A DNA stretch of 64,000 bases from Tsuneonella litorea (GTDB lineage: Bacteria > Pseudomonadota > Alphaproteobacteria > Sphingomonadales > Sphingomonadaceae). Shown one piece after another: positions 44,366-55,700 of this stretch (position 1 is the stretch's first letter; each line of letters begins with the position of its first letter). The notes beneath the pieces were generated by a model that saw nothing but the letters and a program-made list of their open reading frames with translations, had not been told where the DNA came from and did not search any database. The stretch spans positions 248,001-312,000 of the forward strand of contig NZ_JAOAMV010000003.1 of the NCBI RefSeq assembly GCF_025154015.1, given 5' to 3'. Position numbers and translations under genes: made by a program.

Positions 44366-45432
44366 GCAGCCGGTTCCTTCGCCGGGACGCTCTCGGCCAC
44401 GCCCACCCCGGCGGCGTGCGGCGCGTTCGCCTGATTGGTGATCGTGCTCTTGTAGGAATTGCTGAGTTCCGACGGGTCGGGGATCGACATGCGCCACGCC
44501 GTCGTCGTGTCCAGCCGGCCGCCGACGTCGATCGGCGCGTGGCGGTCCTTCGCGTCGGGAACGACCGTCAGCCCCGGCACGAACGCCATCTCCGGCTCCG
44601 CCTCGATGCCGTCGACGCGCGCGTCCAGCGCGGCCCGAAGCCGGCCAAAGTCGAGCGCAGGGATCCGCTCGATGCCGGCCCAGTGGTCGCCGAACGCACC
44701 CGCGCTGCCAACCCTGCCCGGCAGACGGTAGAAAATATGGCGGCCGATCTTGGTCAGCTTGCCAAGGGTGAACGCCCAGCGCGGCACGACGTAATCGGCG
44801 TGGTAATTCGTCGCGGTCCCGACCTCGGGTTCAACCTGTCCGGCAAGCGCAGCGGCGGCCACACGCCGCGATTCCCCCCACTGCCGGGCCATGGGCGCGC
44901 GCAGCAGCGACCCGTCGCAGGTGAAGCTGAACTGGCACACCGGCGCGTTCGCGCCTTCGTAGACGACCCCGCACACCGAATTGGGATAGGCCGGGTGCCG
45001 CAGCCGGTTGATCACGACCTGGGCCACGGCGCGCTTGCCCGTTTCCGGCTCGTTCGCCGCCTCGTAGTAGATCGCCTGCGTCATGCACTTGAGCGCATTC
45101 GCATAGGCGGTCGAGCTCGTGCCGATCTCGGTAAAGGCCGGCAACCGCCCCACCGGCAAGTCGCTCGTGGGGATGAGCGCGTTTCGCTCGATCGCACTAA
45201 CCCCGGTGACGACGGTCGCCTGGTCGGTGCCGGTCGACATCGTCGCGATCTGCCGGCGGACCGTGTCGCTGACGGGGACGGCGGCGCTCGCCGCCCGCTC
45301 CGGCGGCACGAAGGACGACGCACCCAGCGCGCCGGTGACCGCCAGAAGCGCCAGGACGACACGCGCGCCGATACGGCGCTGCGCCCTGCCTTCATCCGGC
45401 TCGAGGGCCGCATCGATGGTCTGCGCGTTCAT
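44362..45432 (-). CDS. SleB-type cell-wall hydrolase inside the secretion operon
   Basis: A 356-residue protein. An N-terminal membrane anchor (about residues 24-42, VVLALLAVTGALGASSF) is followed by a Hydrolase_2 (SleB/CwlJ) domain at about 105-220 with LKCMTQAIYYEAANEPETGKRAVAQVVINRLRHPAYPNSVCGVVYEG, whose YYEA-ENE-like acidic residues are family features; it acts as a muramidase/lytic enzyme on peptidoglycan. The C-terminal 130 residues are unrecognised. It is tied by 4-base overlaps to the ATPase gene (ATGA) and the HlyD gene (GTGA), so it is made together with the secretion machine; a role in opening the wall for the periplasm-spanning complex is an inference. Confidence 0.87.
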   Translation of the reverse strand: MNAQTIDAALEPDEGRAQRRIGARVVLALLAVTGALGASSFVPPERAASAAVPVSDTVRRQIATMSTGTDQATVVTGVSAIERNALIPTSDLPVGRLPAFTEIGTSSTAYANALKCMTQAIYYEAANEPETGKRAVAQVVINRLRHPAYPNSVCGVVYEGANAPVCQFSFTCDGSLLRAPMARQWGESRRVAAAALAGQVEPEVGTATNYHADYVVPRWAFTLGKLTKIGRHIFYRLPGRVGSAGAFGDHWAGIERIPALDFGRLRAALDARVDGIEAEPEMAFVPGLTVVPDAKDRHAPIDVGGRLDTTTAWRMSIPDPSELSNSYKSTITNQANAPHAAGVGVAESVPAKEPAA

Positions 45433-47564
45433 GCCGGCTTCCCTGCAACGCCCGAGCGGGCGATCACGTCCTCTATCGGACCGTCGGCAACCACGCGCCC
45501 GTTGTCGAGTACGATCAGGCGCTGGCAGACCGCGAAAAGCGCCGGACGGTGGGTCGAAATGACCAGGGTCTGCCCGTCCGTCATGGATTGGGACAGACGC
45601 TCGACGAAAAGTTGCTCGGTCTGCGCGTCCATCGCCCCGGTGGGCTCGTCGAGGAACAGCAGTTCGCACGGCGTCACGAGCGCGCGCGCGAGCGACAGGA
45701 ACGATCGCTGGCCGCCCGACAGGCGGCGCCCATTTTCGCCCACCGCCCGGTCGAACCCGCCCGCATCGCGCGACAGGAACTGGTCCGCGCCGGTCGATCG
45801 CAATGCGGCGACGAGCTGCTCGTCGCTCACGTCGCGGCGCCCCAGCGAGAGGTTGTCCTTGACCGAGCCGGTGAACAGCGCCCCGTCCTGCCCGACGAAG
45901 CGGAACGCCTCGCGCAGCTGCTGCGGGCGGTACTGGCGGCTGTCCACCCCGTCGACCAGCATCGCTCCGTCGGTCGGCGCGTAGAGGCCGCAGAGCACCC
46001 GTCCCAGCGTCGACTTGCCCGACGCGACCCGGCCCACCACCGCGATCTTCTCCCCCGGCTCGATCGTGATGTTCAGCCCGTCGAGCGCCGACCGCTCGGT
46101 TTCGGGATAGCGGAACGACAGGTTCTCGAGCTGGATGGTGGGCCGTTCGATCCGCCCCAGGGTGAGCGTTCCCGTTCGGCGGCGCTCGTCGTCGCCCTCG
46201 AACAGCCGCTCGATGCTGTCGAGCGTTTCCTGGGCCTGCCGGCCGCGGGTCAGCAGGAAGGCGATCTGGCCCGCCGGGGCGAGCGAGCGCGACGCGAGCA
46301 TGACCACCGCAATGATCGCGCCCATCGTGATCTTGCCCGCCGCGAACAGGTAATACCCGCCGATCACCAGCGAGACGGTCGAAACCTGCTGGAAGGTCTG
46401 GGCAAGGCTGATCGCCAGCGTATTGATGTGCTTGAGGCGCTGCTGCGAATGAACGCCGACCTCGGCAAGTCGCCGCCAGCGTCCGATCATACCGCCCTCG
46501 CCCCCTAGGCTCTTGAGGGTTTCCATGCCGGTCAGCGATTCGACCAGCAGCGTCTGCTGCAGACCGACGTCGGCCTGGGCGTCCTGCGCGGCGTCGACGA
46601 CGCGCTTCTGCAGCCTCCAGCCAGCGATCGCCATCGCGACGATGATCACCAGCGGCACCAGCGCCAGCCATCCGGCGATGATCGCGATCACCCCGACGAA
46701 TACGAACAGGAAGAACACGTCCACGATCAGCACGATCGTGGTCGATGCGAAGAAATCGCGCACGGTCGCGTATTCTGACACCCGCGCGGCGAGCGCGCCG
46801 GTATGCCCCTTGCGGCTGTCGAGCGGGGCGGCGAGCAGGCGGGAAAAGATCTTCTGCGACAGCTTGAGGTCGAGCCGCCGCGACACTTCGTCGATCACCT
46901 CGGTCCGTGCGCGTCGCAGCATGAACTCCAGACCGAACGCGATCGCGACGCCGAGCGCCAGGACCCACAGCGTCGATTGCGCCCGATTGGGAATGACCCG
47001 GTCGTAGACGTTCATCGAGAACAGCGGCAGCGCCACCGCGAGCAGGTTGATCACCGCCGAGGCGACGAAGACGGGGGTGAAGGAGGGGAACTCCTTGCGC
47101 AATTCGCCCCAGAACCAGTGGCCGCGGCCCTTGGCGTGCCATGGAGCCTCGTCCTCGCGCTGCTTGTCGGGGTCGCCGTAGACCGAGATGAAGCGGGTGA
47201 TCGGCACCGACTTGAGGTCGGCACGACGCTCCCAGGCTTCACCCGTGTAGGGACGCCAGAGAAGGACATCGCCTTCGCGCACGTCGAGCGCGACCGCGAA
47301 CTCGCCGGGCGCGAACTCGACCAGCGCCGGGTATTCCGAAGCAAGCGCGGGCAGGCGTCGGCGCAAGTGCGGTTCGAACGCGAGGTCGGCGATCTCCAGC
47401 GCCGCATCGGCCTGGTGCCCGGGAAGACGCCCCGCCGCGTCACGCGGCAGGTAGTCGAGCCGCGTGACGTCGAGCGGCGGCCCGAGCCTCCGCGCGAGTT
47501 CGAGCACGCACTCGACCAGCGGGTCGGCGGTGGCGCCCTCGATCGATTCGCCTTCGATCATCAT
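45429..47564 (-). CDS. Type I secretion permease/ATPase (LapB-like ABC exporter)
   Basis: A 711-residue ABC exporter half-transporter. The N-terminal domain (residues 10-130) is a degenerate C39-like domain without the catalytic cysteine, as in adhesin exporters. Six membrane helices follow (about 155-430). The ATPase has GRVASGKST near residue 515 as Walker A, the signature RLSGGQR, Walker B LLFLDEPT and the switch H in STHRP. It drives secretion of the giant adhesin coded upstream. Start ATG at 47564 or 47561. Its stop overlaps the start of the SleB-type gene. Confidence 0.93.
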   Translation of the reverse strand: MMIEGESIEGATADPLVECVLELARRLGPPLDVTRLDYLPRDAAGRLPGHQADAALEIADLAFEPHLRRRLPALASEYPALVEFAPGEFAVALDVREGDVLLWRPYTGEAWERRADLKSVPITRFISVYGDPDKQREDEAPWHAKGRGHWFWGELRKEFPSFTPVFVASAVINLLAVALPLFSMNVYDRVIPNRAQSTLWVLALGVAIAFGLEFMLRRARTEVIDEVSRRLDLKLSQKIFSRLLAAPLDSRKGHTGALAARVSEYATVRDFFASTTIVLIVDVFFLFVFVGVIAIIAGWLALVPLVIIVAMAIAGWRLQKRVVDAAQDAQADVGLQQTLLVESLTGMETLKSLGGEGGMIGRWRRLAEVGVHSQQRLKHINTLAISLAQTFQQVSTVSLVIGGYYLFAAGKITMGAIIAVVMLASRSLAPAGQIAFLLTRGRQAQETLDSIERLFEGDDERRRTGTLTLGRIERPTIQLENLSFRYPETERSALDGLNITIEPGEKIAVVGRVASGKSTLGRVLCGLYAPTDGAMLVDGVDSRQYRPQQLREAFRFVGQDGALFTGSVKDNLSLGRRDVSDEQLVAALRSTGADQFLSRDAGGFDRAVGENGRRLSGGQRSFLSLARALVTPCELLFLDEPTGAMDAQTEQLFVERLSQSMTDGQTLVISTHRPALFAVCQRLIVLDNGRVVADGPIEDVIARSGVAGKPA

Positions 47565-47592
47565 TCCTGTGTCCGTGCGACCGGTCCCGCCC

Positions 47593-48993
47593 CTAGTTCG
47601 GATAGACGCGGCGCTGCACTTCTGCGGGCGCCGGCGGGCCGAAGTCGAACCGGGTACGCTCATCCATGCCCGCCCCCGCGCCCGGAGCGATCTGGAGCGC
47701 GTCGAGCAGCGTGTTGGTGGCGGCAAGCGTCTGGTATTGCGCGAACAACTGCGAGAACCGCGAGGTTTCGAGCCGCACCTGCGTGTTGTAGCGGGTATTC
47801 TGCGCGTCCAGCACGTCGAGTAGCGAGCGGCGTCCGACGTTGAACTGGCTGCGATAGGACAGCAGCAGGTCGTCGCTGACCTGGCTCTGCCGCTCGACCT
47901 TGTTCACGATGTCTGACTGCGAATTCATCGTCGTCCAGGCGGTGCGCACGTCGGCTTCGGCATCGCGCTGCATCTCGTGCAGGCGATACCGGCTCTGGCT
48001 CGCCCGGCGGACCATTTCCTGGACCTTGGCCCGGTTGATGCCGCCGTCGAATATGTTCCAGCGCATCACCGCGCGCGCCTGCAAGTCGTTGGTCTCACCG
48101 CGGAAACCGTCGATGTCATCGCCATACCGGCCGCGCAGTTCGACCCCGATCGTGGGATAGAGATCGCCTTCGGCCGACTTGACCATCGCGGTCGCCGCAT
48201 CGACGTCGGCCATCGCCTCGCGGACCTTCGGGTGACGGGTTCGCGCAAGGCCAACCGCCTGGTCCAGCGTGGCCGGCAGCGCCGCGGCGAGGTTGGGCGG
48301 CAGCGCGACCTGCGTGATGTCGAGCCCGGTCAGGCGCTGGAGATTGATCATCGCGTCCTGCAGGTCCTGCTGCGCCTCGATCTGGCGGACGAGCGCGGCC
48401 TGCAGCCGTTCTTCGGCCTGCTGCCGATCGGCGATGCTGATCGAACCTTGTTCGACCCCCTTGCCGAGATCTCCCACGAGCATCTGGTGGAACGTGACGT
48501 TATCTGCCGAAGCCGCCGCGACGCGTTGCTGCAGCAGCACGTCGAAGTACTGCCGCGCGATCTGCAGTGCGACGAATTCGGACCGCTCAACCACGCGCAG
48601 CGACGCGCCGTCGACGCGGGCAGCCTGCCGCAGCAGTTCGCCCCGCCGCCGGCCGAAGTCGATCAGCGTCCAGTCGACGACCCCGCCGACCTCGAGCGGG
48701 TAGAGCTCCTGATTGGCGATGCCGAGGTTGCGACGGGTCGCGTTCTCGAGCCGGCGAACGCCGGCAGACGCCTCCAAATCCACTCGCGGCGCATACAGCC
48801 CCTGCGCCTGCTTGCGCTCGAACTGGATCGCCTCGGTGTTCATCTGGGCCTGGATAATCTCCGGGTTGGCCTGCATCGCCACGGCGACGGCCTCCTGAAG
48901 CGTGGTCGGGCCGCCGGCTTCCTGCGCCAATGCCGCGGGGGCAGCCGACGCCAGCAGGATCGCGGTGGCGATCGATAGTGTAAGATTGCGCAT
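47593..48993 (-). CDS. TolC-family outer-membrane secretion channel (LapE-like)
   Basis: A 466-residue outer-membrane efflux protein. Signal peptide residues 1-23 (cleavage after ALA), two OEP repeats with long helices, and family blocks LDLEASAGVRRLENATRRN-like in the first strand region, GGVVDWTLIDFGRRRGELL, and AVMRWNIFDGGINRAKV at the matching place in the second repeat, then SYRSQFNVGRRSLLDVLDAQNTRY. It is the outer channel for the type I system. Third gene of the operon, 17 bases after the OmpA gene and 28 before the ATPase gene. Confidence 0.93.
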   Translation of the reverse strand: MRNLTLSIATAILLASAAPAALAQEAGGPTTLQEAVAVAMQANPEIIQAQMNTEAIQFERKQAQGLYAPRVDLEASAGVRRLENATRRNLGIANQELYPLEVGGVVDWTLIDFGRRRGELLRQAARVDGASLRVVERSEFVALQIARQYFDVLLQQRVAAASADNVTFHQMLVGDLGKGVEQGSISIADRQQAEERLQAALVRQIEAQQDLQDAMINLQRLTGLDITQVALPPNLAAALPATLDQAVGLARTRHPKVREAMADVDAATAMVKSAEGDLYPTIGVELRGRYGDDIDGFRGETNDLQARAVMRWNIFDGGINRAKVQEMVRRASQSRYRLHEMQRDAEADVRTAWTTMNSQSDIVNKVERQSQVSDDLLLSYRSQFNVGRRSLLDVLDAQNTRYNTQVRLETSRFSQLFAQYQTLAATNTLLDALQIAPGAGAGMDERTRFDFGPPAPAEVQRRVYPN

Positions 48994-49010
48994 AGTAACC
49001 CCTCGAACTG

Positions 49011-49715
49011 TTACCGGACACCGATTTCAACGCGGCGGTTTTGCGGATTGCGAACCCCGTCTTCGGTCGGGACTCGCGGCTCTTCCTCGCCGCGCGCCGC
49101 GGTCGTGATCGCGGATTGCGGCACCCCCATCGATGCCATCAGCGATGCGACGGCCTGGGCGCGGCGCTGGGACAGGCCCATGTTGTAGGCATTGCTGCCG
49201 GCCCGGTCGGTGTGCCCGACGACCTCGAACGCGGTCCAGCGGCACGCCGCAGCATTCTTCGAGACAAACTCGATGGTCTGCGTCGCGTCGGCTGGCGGAG
49301 TTGCGGAATCGAATTCGAAGAAGACGATCCCCGGAATTCTCTGATTGCAGATCTCGGCTGGCGGCCCCGCCACGACCGGAGGCGGAACGGGCGCCATCGG
49401 AGCCGGCACCCGGTTCATCATCCGGGCTGCAAGCTCACATTTCCCGATGCTCGTTTCATCGCGCGTAGATGATTTCAGAAAGCCCAGCGCGATGCCGCAC
49501 TGCGCCTTTGCCTCATTCGCCCAGACGAACCGGGGATTGTTCGCCGACACGATCGCCGGGTCGCTCGAAAGTGCCAGCGCCGCGTCGTAGCGTTGCTGGA
49601 TTTCGGCTCGCAGCGAGCCCAGGTCCAGTCCGGACAGCGAACCATCCTGCGCCTGGCCCGGCGCTGCGATCACCGCAATGGCTACCGCAGCCGTCGTTAC
49701 TAGCGTCTTTCTCAT
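49011..49715 (-). CDS. OmpA-family outer-membrane/peptidoglycan-associated protein
   Basis: A 234-residue exported protein. Signal peptide residues 1-22 (cleavage after GQA), an N-terminal helical part (30-110), a proline-rich hinge (PAPMAPVPPPVVAGPP) and a C-terminal OmpA domain (about 125-234) with IVFFEFDSATP, VVGHTDRAGSNAYNMGLSQRRAQAV and NRRVEIGVR, the peptidoglycan-binding motifs. It contains three or four cysteines (AQCGIAL, GKCELA, ICNQR). A GGGGG ribosome site precedes the ATG. Between the adhesin and TolC genes, it may tie the secretion channel or adhesin to the wall. Confidence 0.9.
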   Translation of the reverse strand: MRKTLVTTAAVAIAVIAAPGQAQDGSLSGLDLGSLRAEIQQRYDAALALSSDPAIVSANNPRFVWANEAKAQCGIALGFLKSSTRDETSIGKCELAARMMNRVPAPMAPVPPPVVAGPPAEICNQRIPGIVFFEFDSATPPADATQTIEFVSKNAAACRWTAFEVVGHTDRAGSNAYNMGLSQRRAQAVASLMASMGVPQSAITTAARGEEEPRVPTEDGVRNPQNRRVEIGVR

Positions 49716-49737
49716 CGTTACCCCCGTTCCTCGAAGT

Positions 49738-52700
49738 TCAGGCCTGCGCCGCCGCGAGCATGCTCGCGTCGTCGTGGGCGTCGGGTAGATTGATCATTGC
49801 GGCGAAGTCGGCACCGGAGCCGCCGATGCCCTGCATGAGCATGAAGGAGCCGGCATCGGCGATGGCACCGGCGTCCGCCCCCATCGGAATGGGTTGGCCG
49901 GCGGCGGCGAAGTGTTCGACGATACCGTCGACCAGCGCCTCTCCGCTGAAGTCCGACAGCGCACCCTCGAGCGCAGCCAGCGCGCTTCCCCCGGCTGCGT
50001 CGCCGGGAGAAGGCGCCTGGGGTGCGATCGACAGCAGCGCCTGCATCGTCCCTTCCGCGCCCATCCCGGCGAACAGGTCACCCGCAGCCTGCCCGGCCTG
50101 CGGACCCGGCGCGGCGGAAAGCCAGGCGGGGGCCGGCGCAAGATCATGGAACGCCGAGTCGTTGGCGATGAAGTGCGCGTCGCTTGTCTCACCGCCGCTC
50201 CGCTGGATCGAAGCGGAGATCGGAACCGCCTCGTGCGAGGCGAAGTCGCCAAGCGCAGGCCGCACCTGATCCGCCGCGACGGTCCCGTCCGGCAAAGGTT
50301 CGCTCCGGATCGAAAGCGGCTCGAAGACAGGCAGCGCATCGGCGTCCATTCCATCCGCCATCGCTGGCTGCGCGGCTACGGGCAGCGCGCTGACGGCAGC
50401 ACCGGCCATCGCCGCGGTCGTGAGCAGCTCTGCCGTCCGCTGGGCAGACTTGGCCGCAGTTGCAAACGATGCGTCGGCCAGCGTCCCGGTCGTGCCGTCT
50501 GCACGCGTGAACGTAGAGGAGCCCGCAACGCTCACATCGCCCCCGGCGGCCTTGTACGACACGCCATCGGAAACCAGGTTGATCGACACGATGCCGAGTT
50601 CGCCGAGCGAATGAAACTCGCCTTCGTCCGCCAGCCCGTTGCCGTTCGCATCCTGCCAGACACCGAACTTGGCAAAATCCGCATCGGCAGCGTCAAGGGT
50701 ATCGCCATATTGCGCCGCAAGCGCCTCGAGGTCGGTCAGGCCACCACCGCCGAACACGAATTCGGAAGCGTGGTCCGCGCTGCCGCTCGCGTTGTCGTCC
50801 CGCACGAGGATACCGTCGGCAGCATGTGCCCAGGCGGTCGCGACCGATCCGTTGCCGTAGTCGTATGCCACCCCGTCCGCGACCGAGAGGAACTGGACGC
50901 TGTCGCCGTTGAGGTCGAGTACGATCGGAGCGGGATTGAGCGTGACGGCGATGCCCGTTCCGCTGGCGACGTCTCCATCCGCGTCGACGATCTCGACCGG
51001 GATGGTGAAGTTCACCGGCGCGCTCGTCGGCACCGAGGCGCCGAAACCGGCAATCTTGAACGAGGTGCCGGGCGAGGCGTTCGAGACGATGAGGCTGTTG
51101 TAACCGTTGTCGGTGAAGACAGCGATTTCGGTCCCCGTCCCGGCGCTGCCCGATTCGCCCTCGATCCCCTTCACGTCGACCGTGCCGTCAGCGCGCAATG
51201 TCACCGTGAAGATGTGCCCGCTGATCGTGTAGTTCGTCGCGGTCGTCGTCGGCACGATGATCTGCGAACCGCTCATCGGATCGGTATAGGTGACACCGTA
51301 ATACGTGATCGTGATCCCGGTGATCTGATCGAGCATGCCGTCACCGACGACGTTGTCGCTGTCGGTGTCGTCGTAGGCGGCGAAGTTGGCGACCACGTTC
51401 GTGGCGGTCGGCGAGTTGCCGCTTTCCTGGCTGAGCAGGACGCTCGCCCCGTTGACGTTGTAGTGGCTCGTGAACGTATGGTCGCGATTGGCCAGCGTCG
51501 CCGCCGCTCCGTCAGTGCCATACCCTCCATTGACCGACTTCGCCGGGTTGCCGCTCAGGTTGTTGACGAAGTCGATCCTTACACCCTCGCCGTTGTCCAC
51601 CGCGTTGCCGCCGCCCACGCCCAGCAGGATGTTGCTGGTGTTGAGCGTCTGGTCGCCGGTGCCGGTCGGGGTCAGCAGGATGTCCGTCGGTCCGGCGCGG
51701 TCGAATCCCGCCCAGGGATCGTTGCCCCCCACGAACGACGCATCCGTCGGATCGAGCGACACCTTGGTCACCGAGTCCACCGAACCGCTCATCTGGATCG
51801 AGTACTGGTTGGTCGTCGGATCGATGACGACCATGAATACCTTGCCGGCCACCGGGTCGGTTCCCGTGTAGGCGACCAGGGTCAGGCCATCGGCTGACAC
51901 GTCGTACTTGATCGGCGCCGCACCCGAGGTCAGACCGGTCGAGATCGTCTCGAGCGATTGCGAGAACCGCACGCTTCCCGGACCGTCAGCGCCGTAGTCG
52001 TTGGTCAGCCCGTCGATCGAGAGGTACCCGGTGTCGGATCCGGTCGCGTTGTTCGACAGCGATGCTGCCTCGGGCGAAATCGCCCGCGGCGTGTCGTCGT
52101 CGAACAGGACGTTGAGGGTGCCGGGCGCGATGCTGGGGTCGTTGTCCTGGTCGGTGATCTGGTAGGCGAGGTCGATGCTGGCGTCGTTCTCGGTGTCGTC
52201 GCCGGTCATCATGTCGAGCGTGTCGTGGAGCACCGGCTGCACCAGCGTCAGCGTGTAGGCGCCGGTCGTCTGGTCGGTGATCTCGACCGTGAACAGCGTG
52301 CCGGTCCGCCCCGTGGGCGAGCTCGTGATCGTCGCGGTCAGCAGCGCGCCGTCGGGCGATACCGTGTAGCTCACCGTCTCCTGCCCGACCATGGTCGCGG
52401 TCTGGGAGCTGAGGAACGTGAACGTGTTGGTCCCGTCGCCCAGCGTCCCGCCGAGCACGCCCTTGAACACCGCCTCGGTGCTCGCCTGGTCGAGGTCGGC
52501 GGTGCGGCCCGCAGGGGTGTTCGCGTCGATGTCGCCGGTCCCGCCGGGGTTGCCGTTCGCCAGCCCGTCGTCGTCCACCGTCGCCTGCGCGGTCCCCGCC
52601 ACCGGGGTCAGGTTGCCGATCGAGATCGTCAGCGTCGCGGCGTCGAAGTCGCCGTCGGCGTCGGTCAGCGTGTAGCTGAACACGTCCTGTTCGCCGCCGC

Positions 52701-55700
52701 CCATGCCCGGGTCGCGGGTGTAGGTGTAGGCGCCCGTGTTCACGTTCACCACCAGCAGGCCGTACTCGCCCTGGATCGTGATCTCGTCGCCGGCGAGCGT
52801 GCCGGTGGTCCCGGCATCGGTGTTGCTCACCGCGGTGATCGAGGAACCGTCCGCACCGCGGTAGTCGTTGGCCAGCACGTTGCCCATGATCGGCGCGTAG
52901 CTGCCCGCCGCCACGCTGTTCGTGTCGAGCACCGCGTCGACCCCGTCGTCGCGGAACACGACGTTCGCCCCGATCGCCGCCGCGCCGCTCGCGGTGTCGC
53001 CGTCGTAGTCGGTCACCGTGATCCGCGCGCTCACCAGGCTCGCGCCGCCGGCCGTGCCGTCCGCGGTCAGGTACAAGGCGTCGTCGTAATCCGCCGCGGT
53101 ATTGCCGTCCTGGACGTGCTCGAGCGCCACGAACTGGGTCAGCGTCAGCCCGCCATCCGGCCCGATGTCGAGCCGGAACGCGGTGTGCTCGACCATCGCG
53201 CTATCGGTATAGCGCCCCTCGATCGTGTCGCCGTCAACCGCGACCAGCGTCACCGGGTAGTCGCCCACCGCGGTCGCGAACGGCGTGGCCCCCATCGGTC
53301 CGGTGATCTCGATGCTGTAGGTCAGGCCCCCGCCCACCGCCGGGCCGTCCGCACCGAACGCCTCGGCGAACGTGATCGCAGCCCCCATCGATGTCGCCAC
53401 GATCCCCGTGCCGAACCCCGCCGGCGGACCCGCCGTCGTCTCGTCGATGGTCACCCCGGCCGCCGCGGTCACGTCGCCCGACAGGCTCGGCCCGTCGTCG
53501 GCAAAGCGCAGGTTCGCGCCGATATCGATCGTCTCGCTGTCCGACGCGGTATCCCCGTCGCCGTCGGTCAGCGACGAACGCGCGGTCAGCGTGATCAGGT
53601 CGTCCGCCAGCGACGCGAACTGGTCGTCGAACGGCGCATCGGTCCCCGGAACCGGGCTCGCCTCGGGCACGTGGTCGATCTGCTGGTACTGCACCAGCGT
53701 CACCGTGCCGTCCGCCGCCACGCTCACCGAGAACACCGCCGTACCGTCGATCGACCCCGGGTTCGCCGCCGCGGTCGAGCCGACCACCGTCTCGTCGTCG
53801 AGCTGGTAAAGATAGATCGGCGCGCCCGCGCTCGACAGCCCCGACAGGCCGCCGTCGGTCTTGAGGTCCAGCACGTAGCTCAGCGTCGGCGTCGGGCCCC
53901 CGTCCGCGCCCTTCTGGAAGGTCAGGCCGAACACCCCGCCAAACGCCGCCGACACCATCCCCACCGTCGAGGTCGCGCTGTCGCTGGCGGTCGGATCGCC
54001 GTCGGTCTCGGCGTCCTGCGTGGTCAGCACCACCCCGCTCTCGGTCCCCGCCGTCACGTCGAGCGAGGGCACGTCGTCGCGCACCGTCACGTCGAAGCTC
54101 GCGGTCGTCTTGTCGCTGTCGTCACCGTCGGTGAACTGCAGCGTCACCCCCGACAGCGTCTCGGTGTCCTCGGTCCCCGCCGTCCCGTGCTTGACCGGCT
54201 GCGACAGCGTCGCCGCGTAGGTATAGGTCACCTCGCCCGGGTTCGGGCCCGCGGTCGCCCCGGTGATCGCGATCCGGATCACCTCGTCGCCGCCCACGCT
54301 GCGCCCGACCAGGTCGTCGCGCATCGTCGTCGTGTTGAACTCGAGCCCGAACGTCACGAAGTTGTCGTCGAGCGTCTTGAGCTGCGTGTCGTAACCCGCA
54401 AGGTCCACCAGCACCACCGAGCCCAGCAGATCGGCCGGCACGTCCTTGCCGTAGTCGACCACCACCGATCCGCTCAGGTCGCTCGCGCTGTTCGTCCCGG
54501 TCACTTCCGCCGGGTCGGTCTGCCCGTCGTCCGCGTTGGCCCCCGTCAGGCCGTCCTCGTCGAGCGCAAGGCCCGTCGGCGTCCCCGCCATCGGCTTGGA
54601 GTCCGGCTGCAGCGTCACGTTCACCGTCTTGGTCACGCTGTCGCCATCGGCGTCGGTCACCGTGAACGTGAAGCTGTCCGACGTGGCGCCGTCGCTCCCC
54701 GCGCCGCTCGCCGGCGTGTAGGTGAACGTGCCCGCACCGTCGTAGCTGATCGTCCCCTGCGCGGCCTGCGTGAACGTCACCCCGCTCGCCAGGTCCACCC
54801 CGTCCGCGCCCTCGAAGAAGTGCGTCCCCTCCACCAGCACAAAGTCGAACGCCGTGTTCTCGGCGCCTTGCGTCACCGTGATCGCATCCGGCGTCACCGT
54901 CGGCGTGTCGTCGTCGAACAGGACGTTGAGGGTGCCGGGCGCGATGCTGGGGTCGTTGTCCTGGTCGGTGATCTGGTAGGCGAGGTCGATGCTGGCGTCG
55001 TTCTCGGTGTCGTCGCCGGTCATCATGTCGAGCGTGTCGTGGAGCACCGGCTGCACCAGCGTCAGCGTGTAGGCGCCGGTCGTCTGGTCGGTGATCTCGA
55101 CCGTGAACAGCGTGCCGGTCCGCCCCGTGGGCGAGCTCGTGATCGTCGCGGTCAGCAGCGCGCCGTCGGGCGATACCGTGTAGCTCACCGTCTCCTGCCC
55201 GACCATGGTCGCGGTCTGGGAGCTGAGGAACGTGAACGTGTTGGTCCCGTCGCCCAGCGTCCCGCCGAGCACGCCCTTGAACACCGCCTCGGTGCTCGCC
55301 TGGTCGAGGTCGGCGGTGCGGCCCGCAGGGGTGTTCGCGTCGATGTCGCCGGTCCCGCCGGGGTTGCCGTTCGCCAGCCCGTCGTCGTCCACCGTCGCCT
55401 GCGCGGTCCCCGCCACCGGGGTCAGGTTGCCGATCGAGATCGTCAGCGTCGCGGCGTCGAAGTCGCCGTCGGCGTCGGTCAGCGTGTAGCTGAACACGTC
55501 CTGTTCGCCGCCGCCCATGCCCGGGTCGCGGGTGTAGGTGTAGGCGCCCGTGTTCACGTTCACCACCAGCAGGCCGTACTCGCCCTGGATCGTGATCTCG
55601 TCGCCGGCGAGCGTGCCGGTGGTCCCGGCATCGGTGTTGCTCACCGCGGTGATCGAGGAACCGTCCGCACCGCGGTAGTCGTTGGCCAGCACGTTGCCCA

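Noticed and set aside
44362-47142. One 926-codon frame that seems to fuse the ABC transporter and the SleB hydrolase
   Set aside because: Its first part is out of frame with the real ATPase; the hydrolase starts at the ATG at 45432 that overlaps the ATPase stop, so there is no fusion.
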